Of a stretch of DNA of 32,697 nt, positions 19,296 through 28,624 are shown one piece after another; position 1 is the first letter of the stretch, and every line of letters begins with the position of its first letter. Under the pieces are notes generated by a model that did no database searches, was not told the origin of the DNA, and worked only from the letters and a program-made list of their open reading frames with translations. Source of the stretch: an uncultured Pelagibacteraceae bacterium (GTDB lineage: Bacteria > Pseudomonadota > Alphaproteobacteria > Pelagibacterales > Pelagibacteraceae); assembly GCA_902524635.1 (NCBI GenBank), contig CABZDY010000008.1, positions 1-32,697 on the forward strand. Reading direction: 5' to 3'. The position numbers were made by a program, and so were the translations under genes.

Positions 19296-20422
19296 AAAAA
19301 ATTTTTATTCTTACAGGTGAACCATCTGGAGATAAGTTAGCATCTGAAGTCATTTCACAAGTAAAAAAAAAAAGATCAGATTTAGATTTTTTGAGTGTTG
19401 GGGGAGCAAACTTACAAAAGTTAGGAATAAATACCATATACGATCAAAAAGACATAACCTATATCGCCTTTACTGATGTAATTTTTAATTTTTTTAAAAT
19501 AAAACGTAAAATAAAAGACACTGTTAACGAAGTTTTAAGATTTAATCCTGATATTTTATTTAGTGTTGACAGTCCTGATTTTACGTTAAGGGTATCAAAG
19601 CAAGTAAAAGCAAAAAATTCAAAAATAAAAACAATTCACTTTATTGCACCTAAAGTTTGGGCTTGGAGAGAGGGTAGAGTTAAAAAAATGAAGAAATTTT
19701 TAGACCATATTTTATTACTTTTTCAGTTTGAAAAAAAATATTTTGATAAAGAAAAATTAATTAACAGTTTTGTTGGGCATCCTTTGCTTGATAAAAATAT
19801 TACTAGAAATGTGAAAATAGATCAATTTTTAGATAAAAAAAATATAATTTCTATTTTTCCAGGAAGTAGAGACACAGAAATTAAGCATCATATGCCAATC
19901 TTAATAAATTTTGTTGAGAAAATGAATATCAAGAATACTAATTATAATTTCATATTTCATGCAACTGATAAAAACAAAGAATTTATATCAAGCTATATCT
20001 TGAATGAAAAAATACGAAATATAGAAGTTATTAATGACGAAAAAATTAAAACAGCAGTTTTAAAAAAATCTATTTTTGCAGTAGTTAAATCTGGAACAGT
20101 ATCCTTGGAAGTTTGTAAAATGAATGTTCCGTCAATAATTATCTACAAGATAAATTTTATAAATTTTTATCTAGCAAAATTTCTACTTAATATAAAATAT
20201 GCTAATATGATTAATATTATAAACAATAAAGAAGTTATTCCAGAGTTAATACAATCTGAATGCAATGCAGACGAAATATTTAAAAGTGTTTGCTATTTTC
20301 TAAAAAAACCAGATTTAATCGCTAAGCAGAAAGATGAAATAAAAAAAACCCTTAAAACTTTGACTTCTCCTAGTTCTTCATCCGAAGAAGCCTCAAATAT
20401 AATCTTATCCTACATTTCCTAG
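19292..20422 (+). CDS. lpxB: Lipid-A-disaccharide synthase
   Basis: ILTGEPSGDKLASEVI; DSPDFTLRVSKQVK; HFIAPKVWAWREGRVKKMK; FVGHPLLD; SIFPGSRDTEIKHHMPI; AVVKSGTVSLEV. Confidence 0.95.
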   Translation: MKKIFILTGEPSGDKLASEVISQVKKKRSDLDFLSVGGANLQKLGINTIYDQKDITYIAFTDVIFNFFKIKRKIKDTVNEVLRFNPDILFSVDSPDFTLRVSKQVKAKNSKIKTIHFIAPKVWAWREGRVKKMKKFLDHILLLFQFEKKYFDKEKLINSFVGHPLLDKNITRNVKIDQFLDKKNIISIFPGSRDTEIKHHMPILINFVEKMNIKNTNYNFIFHATDKNKEFISSYILNEKIRNIEVINDEKIKTAVLKKSIFAVVKSGTVSLEVCKMNVPSIIIYKINFINFYLAKFLLNIKYANMINIINNKEVIPELIQSECNADEIFKSVCYFLKKPDLIAKQKDEIKKTLKTLTSPSSSSEEASNIILSYIS

Positions 20423-21799
20423 TCTTTTGACTACTTCATTCTTTCCTAAGGATAATATTATATCATATATGCCTGGTCCAAATTTTGAACCAGTTAACAT
20501 TATTCGTAAGGGCTGCCCAACACCTTTGAAATTTGTGTTATTTGATTTAATTAAATCATTTACAATTTGTTCTAAATTATTTCTATCAAAAACTTTTAAT
20601 TCTAAAATCATATTTTTAAATAAATTTATTATTTTTTTTGCTTCATGATTAATCAATTCTTTGTCCTTATCATTAATAATAACTTTATCATTTAATATGT
20701 ATTTCGAATTGTTAAATATATCTTCAAGAGTTTTTGCTTTATTTTTAAGAAATGTTAAAGAGTTCTTAATTGTATTTTCTTTTTCTTTTTTAATTTTATC
20801 TTTATAAATTTCGCAATATTCTTTTAACTTTTTGAACAAAATATCTTCGTCACTATTTTTAATGTAATATTCATTCATTGAAAGAATTCTACTCATATCA
20901 AGTTTTGACGGTGATTTACCTATTCCCTCTAGATTAAAAAGTTTTATACTTTCTTCTAAGTTAAAAATTTCCTTATCTTTGTAAGACCATCCTAACCTTA
21001 GAAGATAATTTCTAAGTGAATCAGGTAGAATTCCAATTTTTGAGTAATCTTCTAATGTTGAGGCATTATCTCTTTTTGATAGTTTCTTACCTTCTATTGT
21101 ATGAATAAGAGGTATATGAGCAAATTGTGGAATATCCCATCCTAGTGCTTCATATATCTGTATTTGTTTAAAAGTATTAATTTTATGGTCATCTCCTCTA
21201 ATAATATGAGTCATTTCCATATTATGATCATCAACTGACGCGGACAAATTATACGTTGGTGTTTCGTCATTTCTTAAAATAACAAAATCCTCAATAGTAT
21301 TATTTTCAATCTCTACGTTTCCTTGAACTAAGTCTTTTAATAGAGAAGTGCCTTCTATTTTACTTTTAAATCTTATAACTGGCTTTATATCCCTTGGGGC
21401 TTGATCTTCAGAAATATCACGCCATTTTCGATTATACACATAAGGAATTTTTTTTTGTTTAGCTCTTTTCTTTTGTTCTTCTATTTCCTCTGCACTACAA
21501 AAGCATTTATAGGCATTTCCATTTTCTAATAATCTTTTAGCAATAGTTACGTGTTCACCAATCATTTTTGATTGAATATACTCTTCACCATCGTGTTTAA
21601 TTCCCATCCATTCTAGAGAGTTAATTATTTGAATTTTATGTTCTTCCTTAGATCTTTCTTTATCAGTATCCTCTATCCTTAAATAAAATTTACCTAATTT
21701 GTTTTTTGTATATAACCAATTAAATAGAGCTGTTCTTACCCCACCAATATGAAGAGGACCGGTAGGAGAAGGAGCAAATCTAGTTGCTACTTTTTTCAT
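20405..21799 (-). CDS. gltX: Glutamyl-tRNA synthetase
   Basis: 464 aa. TRFAPSPTGPLHIGGVRTALFNWLY; RIEDTDKERS; ASVDDHNMEMTHIIRGDDHKINT; EGKKLSKRDNAST. Convergent with lpxB (18-bp 3' overlap). Confidence 0.95.
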   Translation of the reverse strand: MKKVATRFAPSPTGPLHIGGVRTALFNWLYTKNKLGKFYLRIEDTDKERSKEEHKIQIINSLEWMGIKHDGEEYIQSKMIGEHVTIAKRLLENGNAYKCFCSAEEIEEQKKRAKQKKIPYVYNRKWRDISEDQAPRDIKPVIRFKSKIEGTSLLKDLVQGNVEIENNTIEDFVILRNDETPTYNLSASVDDHNMEMTHIIRGDDHKINTFKQIQIYEALGWDIPQFAHIPLIHTIEGKKLSKRDNASTLEDYSKIGILPDSLRNYLLRLGWSYKDKEIFNLEESIKLFNLEGIGKSPSKLDMSRILSMNEYYIKNSDEDILFKKLKEYCEIYKDKIKKEKENTIKNSLTFLKNKAKTLEDIFNNSKYILNDKVIINDKDKELINHEAKKIINLFKNMILELKVFDRNNLEQIVNDLIKSNNTNFKGVGQPLRIMLTGSKFGPGIYDIILSLGKNEVVKRLGNVG

Positions 21800-21818
21800 G
21801 GAATTTATTTAGACTATT

Positions 21819-22502
21819 TTACTGAAAGTTTCTATATAAAGATACAAGAATTCCTTGAACTTTCACTCTATCCGGGCCAAAAATTTTTGTTTCGTAGTTT
21901 CTATTTGCACTTTCTAATGCAACAGTTTTACCTTTTCTTCTAATTCTTTTCAACATAGCCTCATGATCATCAATTAAAGCTACTACAATTTTTCCATTAT
22001 CTGCAGTATCTGCTTTTTTGACAATAACAGTATCACCATCATTGATTCCAGCTTCAATCATAGAATCCCCTTGGACCTTTAAACCAAAAAACTCTCCATC
22101 TTTTTCAATATTTGCTGGCAGTGGAATTCTTGAAACTTCATTCTGTATAGCTTCAACTGGAGTTCCTGCAGCAATTTTTCCAAGAACAGGGATTTCTGTA
22201 TCGTTAGAATTATTTAAATTTTCCTCATCTAGTCCTCCCTTAATAACACTTGGAGAAAAGCTATTGTAAATATCGTTTGCGGATGCAGTTTCAGGTAACT
22301 TAATTACTTCTAATGCTCTCGCTTTATGGGCTAATCTTTTAATGAAGCCTCTTTCCTCTAATGCACTAATAAGTCTGTGAATGCCAGATTTTGATTTTAA
22401 ATTTAACGATTCTTTCATTTCCTCGTATGAAGGGGACACACCTGTAGATCTCAACTTTTTGTTGATAAAGAGAAGCAGGTTTTTTTGCTTTTTAGTTAAC
22501 AT
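21819..22502 (-). CDS. lexA: LexA repressor (start revised to 22502; ORF track extends to 22553)
   Basis: [57 protein letters not shown]; Ala-Gly cleavage site [27 protein letters not shown]; catalytic Lys in EAMLKRI. Confidence 0.95.
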   Translation of the reverse strand: MLTKKQKNLLLFINKKLRSTGVSPSYEEMKESLNLKSKSGIHRLISALEERGFIKRLAHKARALEVIKLPETASANDIYNSFSPSVIKGGLDEENLNNSNDTEIPVLGKIAAGTPVEAIQNEVSRIPLPANIEKDGEFFGLKVQGDSMIEAGINDGDTVIVKKADTADNGKIVVALIDDHEAMLKRIRRKGKTVALESANRNYETKIFGPDRVKVQGILVSLYRNFQ

Positions 22503-22524
22503 AGAACAAATTAAGTACATCGAT

Positions 22525-22539
22525 GTTCTATAAAAGTTC
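22525..22539. promoter_or_regulatory. Alphaproteobacterial LexA operator (SOS box GTTC-N7-GTTC) upstream of lexA
   Basis: GTTC TATAAAA GTTC at 22525-22539, 23 bp upstream of the revised lexA ATG. It matches the GTTC-N7-GTTC direct repeat described for alphaproteobacterial LexA. Confidence 0.8.
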
Positions 22540-22586
22540 CTCAATTTATACAACAGCTAAAAAGCAATAAAAATCAAAGAAAATTT

Positions 22587-23378
22587 CTATAAAAGGGAAA
22601 AAATATTATTATTTTCTAAATCTTTTAAAAGTGATTCACCAATTAAAAAAGTGCTTATTGAAGTCCTGTTTTTTATATTAAGCAACTCATCTTTTGTTTT
22701 TAGACCGCTCTCAGAAATTAGAGGGGAAGAGTGATTAGAAACAACATCATATATATCATAAGTTGTATTTATTTCAGTTTTAAGAGTTTTTAGGTTTCGG
22801 TTATTTATACCAATTAAAGCATCCGGATATTTTACTGATTTCTTTGCCTCTTCAACTGTATGAACTTCAACAATCACACTCATATTATGCTTTAAAGCCT
22901 CCTCGTAAATTTCATTAGCAGTTTTTTCAGAAATACCGGCTAATATGATCAGGACTGCATCAGCACCATAACTTTTAGCTAAAGGAACTTGAAATTTATC
23001 AACAAAAAAGTCTTTACAAAGAATGGGTAATTCAATTTTTTTTTTAATTTCAGAAATATGAGATAAATTTCCTAAAAAAAAGTCTTCTTCTGTCAATACT
23101 GACAAACAAGTAACATTCTTAGAGTTATATATATTTGCAATTTTTACTGGGTCGTAATCATCTATCAAAATACCTGCAGATGGACTAGCTTTTTTTATTT
23201 CAGCAATTACAGATATCTTATTTTCTGAATTATTGGTTTGTATTTTATTCTTAAAATCAAAAAAAACATCTTTTTCATTAATTGTTTCTATCAAGCTGTC
23301 AATATCAATTTCACGTTTTAACTTTTCAATTTTAATCTTTTTTTGATCAATTATTTTTTGAAGAATATTTTCAGACAT
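22587..23378 (-). CDS. trpC: Indole-3-glycerol phosphate synthase
   Basis: 263 aa. VIAEIKKASPSAGILIDDYDPVKIANIY; SVLTEEDFFLGNLSHI; LPILCKDFFVDKFQV; IGINNRNLKTLKTEI; LISESGLKT. Confidence 0.96.
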   Translation of the reverse strand: MSENILQKIIDQKKIKIEKLKREIDIDSLIETINEKDVFFDFKNKIQTNNSENKISVIAEIKKASPSAGILIDDYDPVKIANIYNSKNVTCLSVLTEEDFFLGNLSHISEIKKKIELPILCKDFFVDKFQVPLAKSYGADAVLIILAGISEKTANEIYEEALKHNMSVIVEVHTVEEAKKSVKYPDALIGINNRNLKTLKTEINTTYDIYDVVSNHSSPLISESGLKTKDELLNIKNRTSISTFLIGESLLKDLENNNIFSLL

Positions 23379-24363
23379 TCTGTATATTTTTTACATATTT
23401 GAATGGAGCTCCAGATTTAATAAACCCTCTGGTATAATTATAAGCAATTTTTAAATTATCATATTTTTCGGAAACTATTAATCCTGCTGCAGCATTTAGA
23501 CATACTGCTTTTGAAAAATCATTATCTTCCCCTTGAAAAATATTTAAAATTTTATCAGAATTAAATTTAGCATCATCTCCTACTAAATTTTCAAATTTAT
23601 CAGCATTAACATTTAACTCGTTTGGATCAATTATAAACTCAGATATTTCATTGTTCTTCAGTTGCACAACATTAGTTTTAGCGTAAGGTGATATTTCATC
23701 TAGACCATCCTCACTATTTACAATCCATGCAAATTTTAAATTTAGATTTTTGAGTGCATTTGCAAAAACTTTTAGAAGTTTATTATCAAAAACACCAATT
23801 ACCTGCCTTTCAACAAGCGCTGGACTGCTTAATGGACCTATCATATTAAAAATAGTCCTTTTTCCTATTTTTTTTCTTGTTGGACCAACATATTTCATTG
23901 CTGAGTGGTAATTTGGAGCGAACATGAAGCCAAAATTGTTATTTTTAATCTGCTCCTCGATTTGATTTGGTTCCAAATTGATATTTATATTTAAGGCTTC
24001 AAGAACGTCAGCTGAGCCACATTTTGATGAAACTGCTTTATTTCCATGCTTTGCAACTTTTACACCCATGCTTGCTAATAACAATGCTGATGCTGTTGAA
24101 ATATTTAGAGTATCTTTTCCATCTCCACCAGTACCACAAGTATCAATGCAATTTTCAGCTTTCACTCTTTTTGACTTATCTCTCAATATATATACACCTC
24201 CAGCTATTTCATCTGAAACCTCACCTTTATCTGACAATAAAGTTAAAAAATCATAAATTTGTTGATCACTTGCCTCACCATTCATTAAAATCTTAAATGC
24301 ATTTTTACTCTCATCAAAATTTAAATTTATTTTGTTTCTGAGCTTTTCTAAAAAATGATCCAT
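23371..24363 (-). CDS. trpD: Anthranilate phosphoribosyltransferase
   Basis: 330 aa. IDTCGTGGDGKDTLNISTASALLLASMGVKVAKHGNKAVSSKCGSADVLEAL; IGPLSSPALVERQVIGVF. Confidence 0.96.
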   Translation of the reverse strand: MDHFLEKLRNKINLNFDESKNAFKILMNGEASDQQIYDFLTLLSDKGEVSDEIAGGVYILRDKSKRVKAENCIDTCGTGGDGKDTLNISTASALLLASMGVKVAKHGNKAVSSKCGSADVLEALNININLEPNQIEEQIKNNNFGFMFAPNYHSAMKYVGPTRKKIGKRTIFNMIGPLSSPALVERQVIGVFDNKLLKVFANALKNLNLKFAWIVNSEDGLDEISPYAKTNVVQLKNNEISEFIIDPNELNVNADKFENLVGDDAKFNSDKILNIFQGEDNDFSKAVCLNAAAGLIVSEKYDNLKIAYNYTRGFIKSGAPFKYVKNIQNV

Positions 24364-24365
24364 TT

Positions 24366-24929
24366 TTACTCTTTTACAAAGTTCTCTAAAATTTTTAAAC
24401 CATATTTTGTTTTGATACTTTCAGGATGAAATTGAACTCCATGGATTTTGTATTCTTTATGCATAACACCCATTATTGTCCCATCAGATGTACTAGATGT
24501 AATTTTTAAATCTTTAGATAAGGATTTTCTATCAATTACTAAACTATGATATCTGGTAGCTAAGAAGTTTTTTGGTAAATTTTTTAAAATACCAATTTTC
24601 TTATTTATAATATTACTTGTTTTTCCATGTACAAGTTTTTTAGCTTGAATTATCTTTGAACCAAATACTTGACCAATAATTTGATGACCTAAGCAAACAC
24701 CAAGTATTGGCATTTTTTTATATAAATTTTTTACTATCTTCAAACAGTTTCCAGATTGATTGGGGTTTCCAGGACCTGGAGATATTACAATTTTATTATA
24801 CCCTTTTTTTAAAATAGAATGATGATCTACTTTATCATTTCTATAAACATCTACTTTAGAAAAGGATGAAAGATAGTGATATAAATTGAATGTGAAACTA
24901 TCGTAATTATCAATTAAAATTATTTTCAT
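24366..24929 (-). CDS. trpG: Anthranilate synthase component II (glutamine amidotransferase)
   Basis: 187 aa. IILIDNYDSFTFNLYHYL; VISPGPGNP; GVCLGHQIIGQVFG; HGVQFHPESIKT. Confidence 0.94.
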   Translation of the reverse strand: MKIILIDNYDSFTFNLYHYLSSFSKVDVYRNDKVDHHSILKKGYNKIVISPGPGNPNQSGNCLKIVKNLYKKMPILGVCLGHQIIGQVFGSKIIQAKKLVHGKTSNIINKKIGILKNLPKNFLATRYHSLVIDRKSLSKDLKITSSTSDGTIMGVMHKEYKIHGVQFHPESIKTKYGLKILENFVKE

Positions 24930-24932
24930 CTT

Positions 24933-26390
24933 TTACTCCAAAGCCTTAATTAAAGCTTTTGCTTTATTTACTGTTTCTTTAAATTCATTAATGGGTTTAC
25001 TATCAGCAACAATTCCTGCTCCAGACTGTACATAAAATTTTTTATCTTTTGAAATTGCCGTTCTAAGTGCAATACAAGTATCAAAATCGCCATTTGCAGA
25101 AAAATAACCAATACCACCAGCATAAACTTTTCGCCTCGTTGTCTCTAATTCATCAATAATTTCCATAGCTCTTATTTTAGGAGCGCCTGATACTGTTCCA
25201 GCAGGAAAACCAGCTAATAATGTGTCAAATTTGCCAAATTTTTTATTAAATACACCTTCAACATTGGAGACTATGTGCATTACATGTGAATATCTCTCTA
25301 TCTTAAAACTTTCGGTTACTTTAACAGAGTTAATTTTAGAAACTTTTCCAGTATCATTTCTCCCAAGATCAAGAAGCATTAAGTGTTCAGAAAGCTCTTT
25401 TTTATCTTTTAAAAGATCCTTTTCATAAAATTTATCTTCTTTTTTATTTTTGCCTCTAGGTCTTGTGCCAGCTATAGGTCTAATAGTTATCTTATTATCT
25501 CTAAGTCTCACAAGTATCTCAGGACTCGCACCTATAATTTGGAAATCTTCAAAGTTAAAAAAATACATGAAAGGGGAAGGGTTAGTAATTCTTAATTTTT
25601 TATAAATATCTATTGGTTCTTTATTAAGAGCAGTTTCGAACCTTTGACTTAGAACAACTTGAAAAATATCTCCTATTTTAATGTAATTTTTAGCTTTTGA
25701 AACATTGCTAAGGAACTTCTTTTTTGAGATATTTGATTTAACTTTTGGTTTAGATATCTTAGTTTTTGACTGATTTATTTTGTAATTATAGTTTGCTAAA
25801 AAAATCATTTCTTCTATTTCTTTTTGTATTTGGCCATACTTAGCTTGATAATTTTTGATTTTTTCATCAAAAAAACAATTAACTATAAAAAATAATTTTT
25901 TTTTAACATTATCAAAAACAACTAGATTTTTTGGTCTCAAAATTCTTGCATCAGGAATTTTAAGGTCATTTTTTGTACTATTTGGAATTTTCTCAATATA
26001 TCTTATTGCATCATAAGAGAAATAACCTGAAATAATTGAGCTAATTGGTGGTAATTCACTTGGTATTTTAAAATTAAAATTTTCGATTATTTTCTCAATA
26101 TTGTCTTTCGGAGTTCCTCTTAATTTCTTTCTTTTATTTCCATAATTTAAAACACAGCTATTATTATTAAATTCCCAAATCTTATCAGGATTTTTACCAA
26201 AAATTGTATATCTACCTTTTATGAAACCTTTTTCTACAGACTCGAATACGAAGCTATTTCTTACATTTAAGAAGTTATCAATTAAATTTTCTATTTCTTT
26301 TAAGCCACTTGACTTTATCGCATGGTAAAGAACTTGATTTTTACTTTTTTTGTGATTTTTCTTAAATAACTTTAGATCAATATTCAACAT
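24933..26390 (-). CDS. trpE: Anthranilate synthase component I
   Basis: 485 aa. SGYFSYDAIRYIEKIP; IFQVVLSQRFET; NPSPFMYFFNFEDFQIIGASPEILVRL; RPIAGTRPRGK; LAGFPAGTVSGAPKIRAMEIIDELE; VQSGAGIVADS. Confidence 0.96.
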   Translation of the reverse strand: MLNIDLKLFKKNHKKSKNQVLYHAIKSSGLKEIENLIDNFLNVRNSFVFESVEKGFIKGRYTIFGKNPDKIWEFNNNSCVLNYGNKRKKLRGTPKDNIEKIIENFNFKIPSELPPISSIISGYFSYDAIRYIEKIPNSTKNDLKIPDARILRPKNLVVFDNVKKKLFFIVNCFFDEKIKNYQAKYGQIQKEIEEMIFLANYNYKINQSKTKISKPKVKSNISKKKFLSNVSKAKNYIKIGDIFQVVLSQRFETALNKEPIDIYKKLRITNPSPFMYFFNFEDFQIIGASPEILVRLRDNKITIRPIAGTRPRGKNKKEDKFYEKDLLKDKKELSEHLMLLDLGRNDTGKVSKINSVKVTESFKIERYSHVMHIVSNVEGVFNKKFGKFDTLLAGFPAGTVSGAPKIRAMEIIDELETTRRKVYAGGIGYFSANGDFDTCIALRTAISKDKKFYVQSGAGIVADSKPINEFKETVNKAKALIKALE

Positions 26391-27811
26391 TATCTAAAAT
26401 AATTTTTAACTCTATCAATTGTTTGATTGAAAATTTTTACCTTATATTTTGAATTTAAAGATAGATCATAGGATGTATAAACATCATTAATAATATCGTT
26501 ATTTGCTTTAGTAGAATATTCTTCAACATTATCGGTATTTTTTTCCATATCTGTATTATAAATATTCTTAATTTTTGTAAGAAAAACTTTATTTGTTTCC
26601 CCAGTTACTAAAGAGAAACTTTCTTTTGGTAATGTGTATAAAAGTTTTAAAGAATCTGGGTCAAAAACTTGGTAATCATTACTGTTTTTAATAGTTACAG
26701 TCTTAATATTATTTGTATCTTTTGATAATTTCAAAAACTCATCATCATTAAATATCTTTTCGTCAATTTTTTCAAAAAGACTTTTATTAAATTCAAATTT
26801 CTTTTTTAAAATTACATTATTTTTAACTTTATCTAAAAATTTTGGATCTGTTTTGTTTGGAATTTTCTTATTAATATTTGATATTTCAAAAATTACATAA
26901 TAATCATTTTTGTCAACTAATTGTATTTTATCCTGGTTTCTTTTTGAGTAAATTTCTTCAAGTATTTCATTTGAATCATCATTCAAGACAAAATTATTAA
27001 TTTCATTTAGTTTAAAATTATAAATTTCATTAATTTCTTTAATATTTGATCCGTTTAAAATATCATTTTCTATTTCATCTATTTTCTTAAAAAATTCGTC
27101 ATTAAACTCATCTATTTCTATTAGATTTTTAGGAGTAATTTTTGCATAAGTCACATCAATAAAATCAATTTTTAAAATTTCTTGATTATTTTTAATGAAA
27201 TCCTCAACTTCTAATTTAGTTGCAGTTTTATCATGAACTAAATCTAAATCTAAAAATTCGATCTCAATTTTTTTATTTTCATTGATATATATTTTATTTT
27301 TTAAAAAATAAGGCGACTTAATTCCTCCACTAATATAATTAAATAAATTTTCTTTTAGCTCTTGTTTCTTTAATGAATTTTCAAATGTCGAAGCACTTAA
27401 GTTATTTTCTAATAGAAATTTTTCATACTTAACTCTTGAAAACTTCTTATTATCATCTAGTAGTATTGAATTAGACCTTATTTTATTTGCCAAAGCTTCC
27501 TCTGACATTGATACATTTAATTCTTTAATTTCCATCTCAATCAATTTTTCAGATACCAATTCTGATAAAATATTTTCAATAATATTTTTATCTATATTTG
27601 CTTTTATAATATCATTTGTAAGTCTAGACTCGTTTATAAAATTTACAAAATCTTTTGATGAGATTGCTTCATTATTAATCTTAGCAACATTGTTAGTATT
27701 ACCTCCACTAAAAACACTGCCCATGCCCCAAAATACAAATGGAATTATAATAATTCCAACAAGTACTCCAGCTAATTTTGAATTTGAGAAACCTCTTAAT
27801 TTATTTATCAT
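26390..27811 (-). CDS. ppiD: PpiD/SurA-N-like periplasmic folding factor, inner-membrane anchored, parvulin domain not recognisable
   Basis: 473 aa. N-terminal MINKLRGFSNSKLAGVLVGIIIIPFVFWGMGSVFSGG anchor and a SurA_N-like region (VAKINNEAISSKDFVNFINE...). Position upstream of the trp genes and divergent from tpiA is typical. Confidence 0.75.
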   Translation of the reverse strand: MINKLRGFSNSKLAGVLVGIIIIPFVFWGMGSVFSGGNTNNVAKINNEAISSKDFVNFINESRLTNDIIKANIDKNIIENILSELVSEKLIEMEIKELNVSMSEEALANKIRSNSILLDDNKKFSRVKYEKFLLENNLSASTFENSLKKQELKENLFNYISGGIKSPYFLKNKIYINENKKIEIEFLDLDLVHDKTATKLEVEDFIKNNQEILKIDFIDVTYAKITPKNLIEIDEFNDEFFKKIDEIENDILNGSNIKEINEIYNFKLNEINNFVLNDDSNEILEEIYSKRNQDKIQLVDKNDYYVIFEISNINKKIPNKTDPKFLDKVKNNVILKKKFEFNKSLFEKIDEKIFNDDEFLKLSKDTNNIKTVTIKNSNDYQVFDPDSLKLLYTLPKESFSLVTGETNKVFLTKIKNIYNTDMEKNTDNVEEYSTKANNDIINDVYTSYDLSLNSKYKVKIFNQTIDRVKNYFR

Positions 27812-27830
27812 ATTCTATAGTCTTTATTTA

Positions 27831-27858
27831 TTGATCTAAAAAAAAATAAACATATAAA
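27831..27858 (+). promoter_or_regulatory. Possible sigma70-like promoter for tpiA
   Basis: TTGATC (27831-27836), 16-nt spacer, TATAAA (27853-27858) in the 61-bp divergent intergenic region. The AT-rich background makes chance matches likely. Confidence 0.3.
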
Positions 27859-27872
27859 TTATATTAATCTTT

Positions 27873-28619
27873 ATGACAAATAATAAAATGTATTTCATTG
27901 CTAATTGGAAGATGTTTGGGTCAGTTAAGTCGGTTAATTCATTAAATAAAGTAATAAGTTATTCAAAAACGAAGAAACTTAAAGCCAATATTATTTATTG
28001 TCCACCTTATACATTGATCAAATCTTTTGTAGATAAAACAAAAAAATCAAATATTAAAATTGGAGCTCAAGATTGTCATACACAAATAAACTATGGACCT
28101 TTCACAGGAGCCATAAGCTCAAAGATGATTAAAGATTTAGGAGGTAAGTTTGTTATAATTGGACACTCAGAAACGAGAGCTGAAAATGATAATAAAAAAA
28201 TTAATTCAAAGATTAAGTCTGCACTTAATGAAAAATTAAATGTCATTTTATGCATAGGCGAAAAATTGATTGATAAAAGAAAAAATAAAACAAAATATGT
28301 TTTAAAAAAACAATTACTTGAAGGTTTAAAAAATTTGAAGAATTTAAATCAAGTTATAATTGCTTATGAACCTGTTTGGTCAATAGGTACAGGCATTATT
28401 CCTTGCGAAAATGATTTAAAAAAAAATATTACGTTTATAAGAAACACCTTAAAGATATCAAAAAAATTTACAAAATCTAAGATTTTATATGGAGGCTCTG
28501 TAAACCCAAAAAATATAAAAAATTTAATGAGAATCGATAATATTGATGGTTTTTTGATTGGTGGAGCTTCAACAAATGAAAAAATATTTATTGATATAAT
28601 GAAAAAATCAATTAATTAG
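27873..28619 (+). CDS. tpiA: Triosephosphate isomerase
   Basis: 248 aa. FIANWKMFGSVKS; KIGAQDCH; GPFTGAISSKMIKDLGGKFVIIGHSETRAEN; IIAYEPVWSIGTG; ILYGGSVNPKNI; GFLIGGAS. Confidence 0.96.
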   Translation: MTNNKMYFIANWKMFGSVKSVNSLNKVISYSKTKKLKANIIYCPPYTLIKSFVDKTKKSNIKIGAQDCHTQINYGPFTGAISSKMIKDLGGKFVIIGHSETRAENDNKKINSKIKSALNEKLNVILCIGEKLIDKRKNKTKYVLKKQLLEGLKNLKNLNQVIIAYEPVWSIGTGIIPCENDLKKNITFIRNTLKISKKFTKSKILYGGSVNPKNIKNLMRIDNIDGFLIGGASTNEKIFIDIMKKSIN

Positions 28620-28624
28620 GCGTC

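Noticed and set aside
20405-20422. lpxB-gltX 3' overlap considered as an antisense regulatory or bidirectional terminator element
   Set aside because: Only an 18-bp convergent overlap, with no obvious G+C-rich hairpin or T-tract; consistent with genome compaction.
23978-24296. Two overlapping plus-strand ORFs opposite trpD
   Set aside because: Complement of the conserved CGTGGDG/NIST region of TrpD; spurious.
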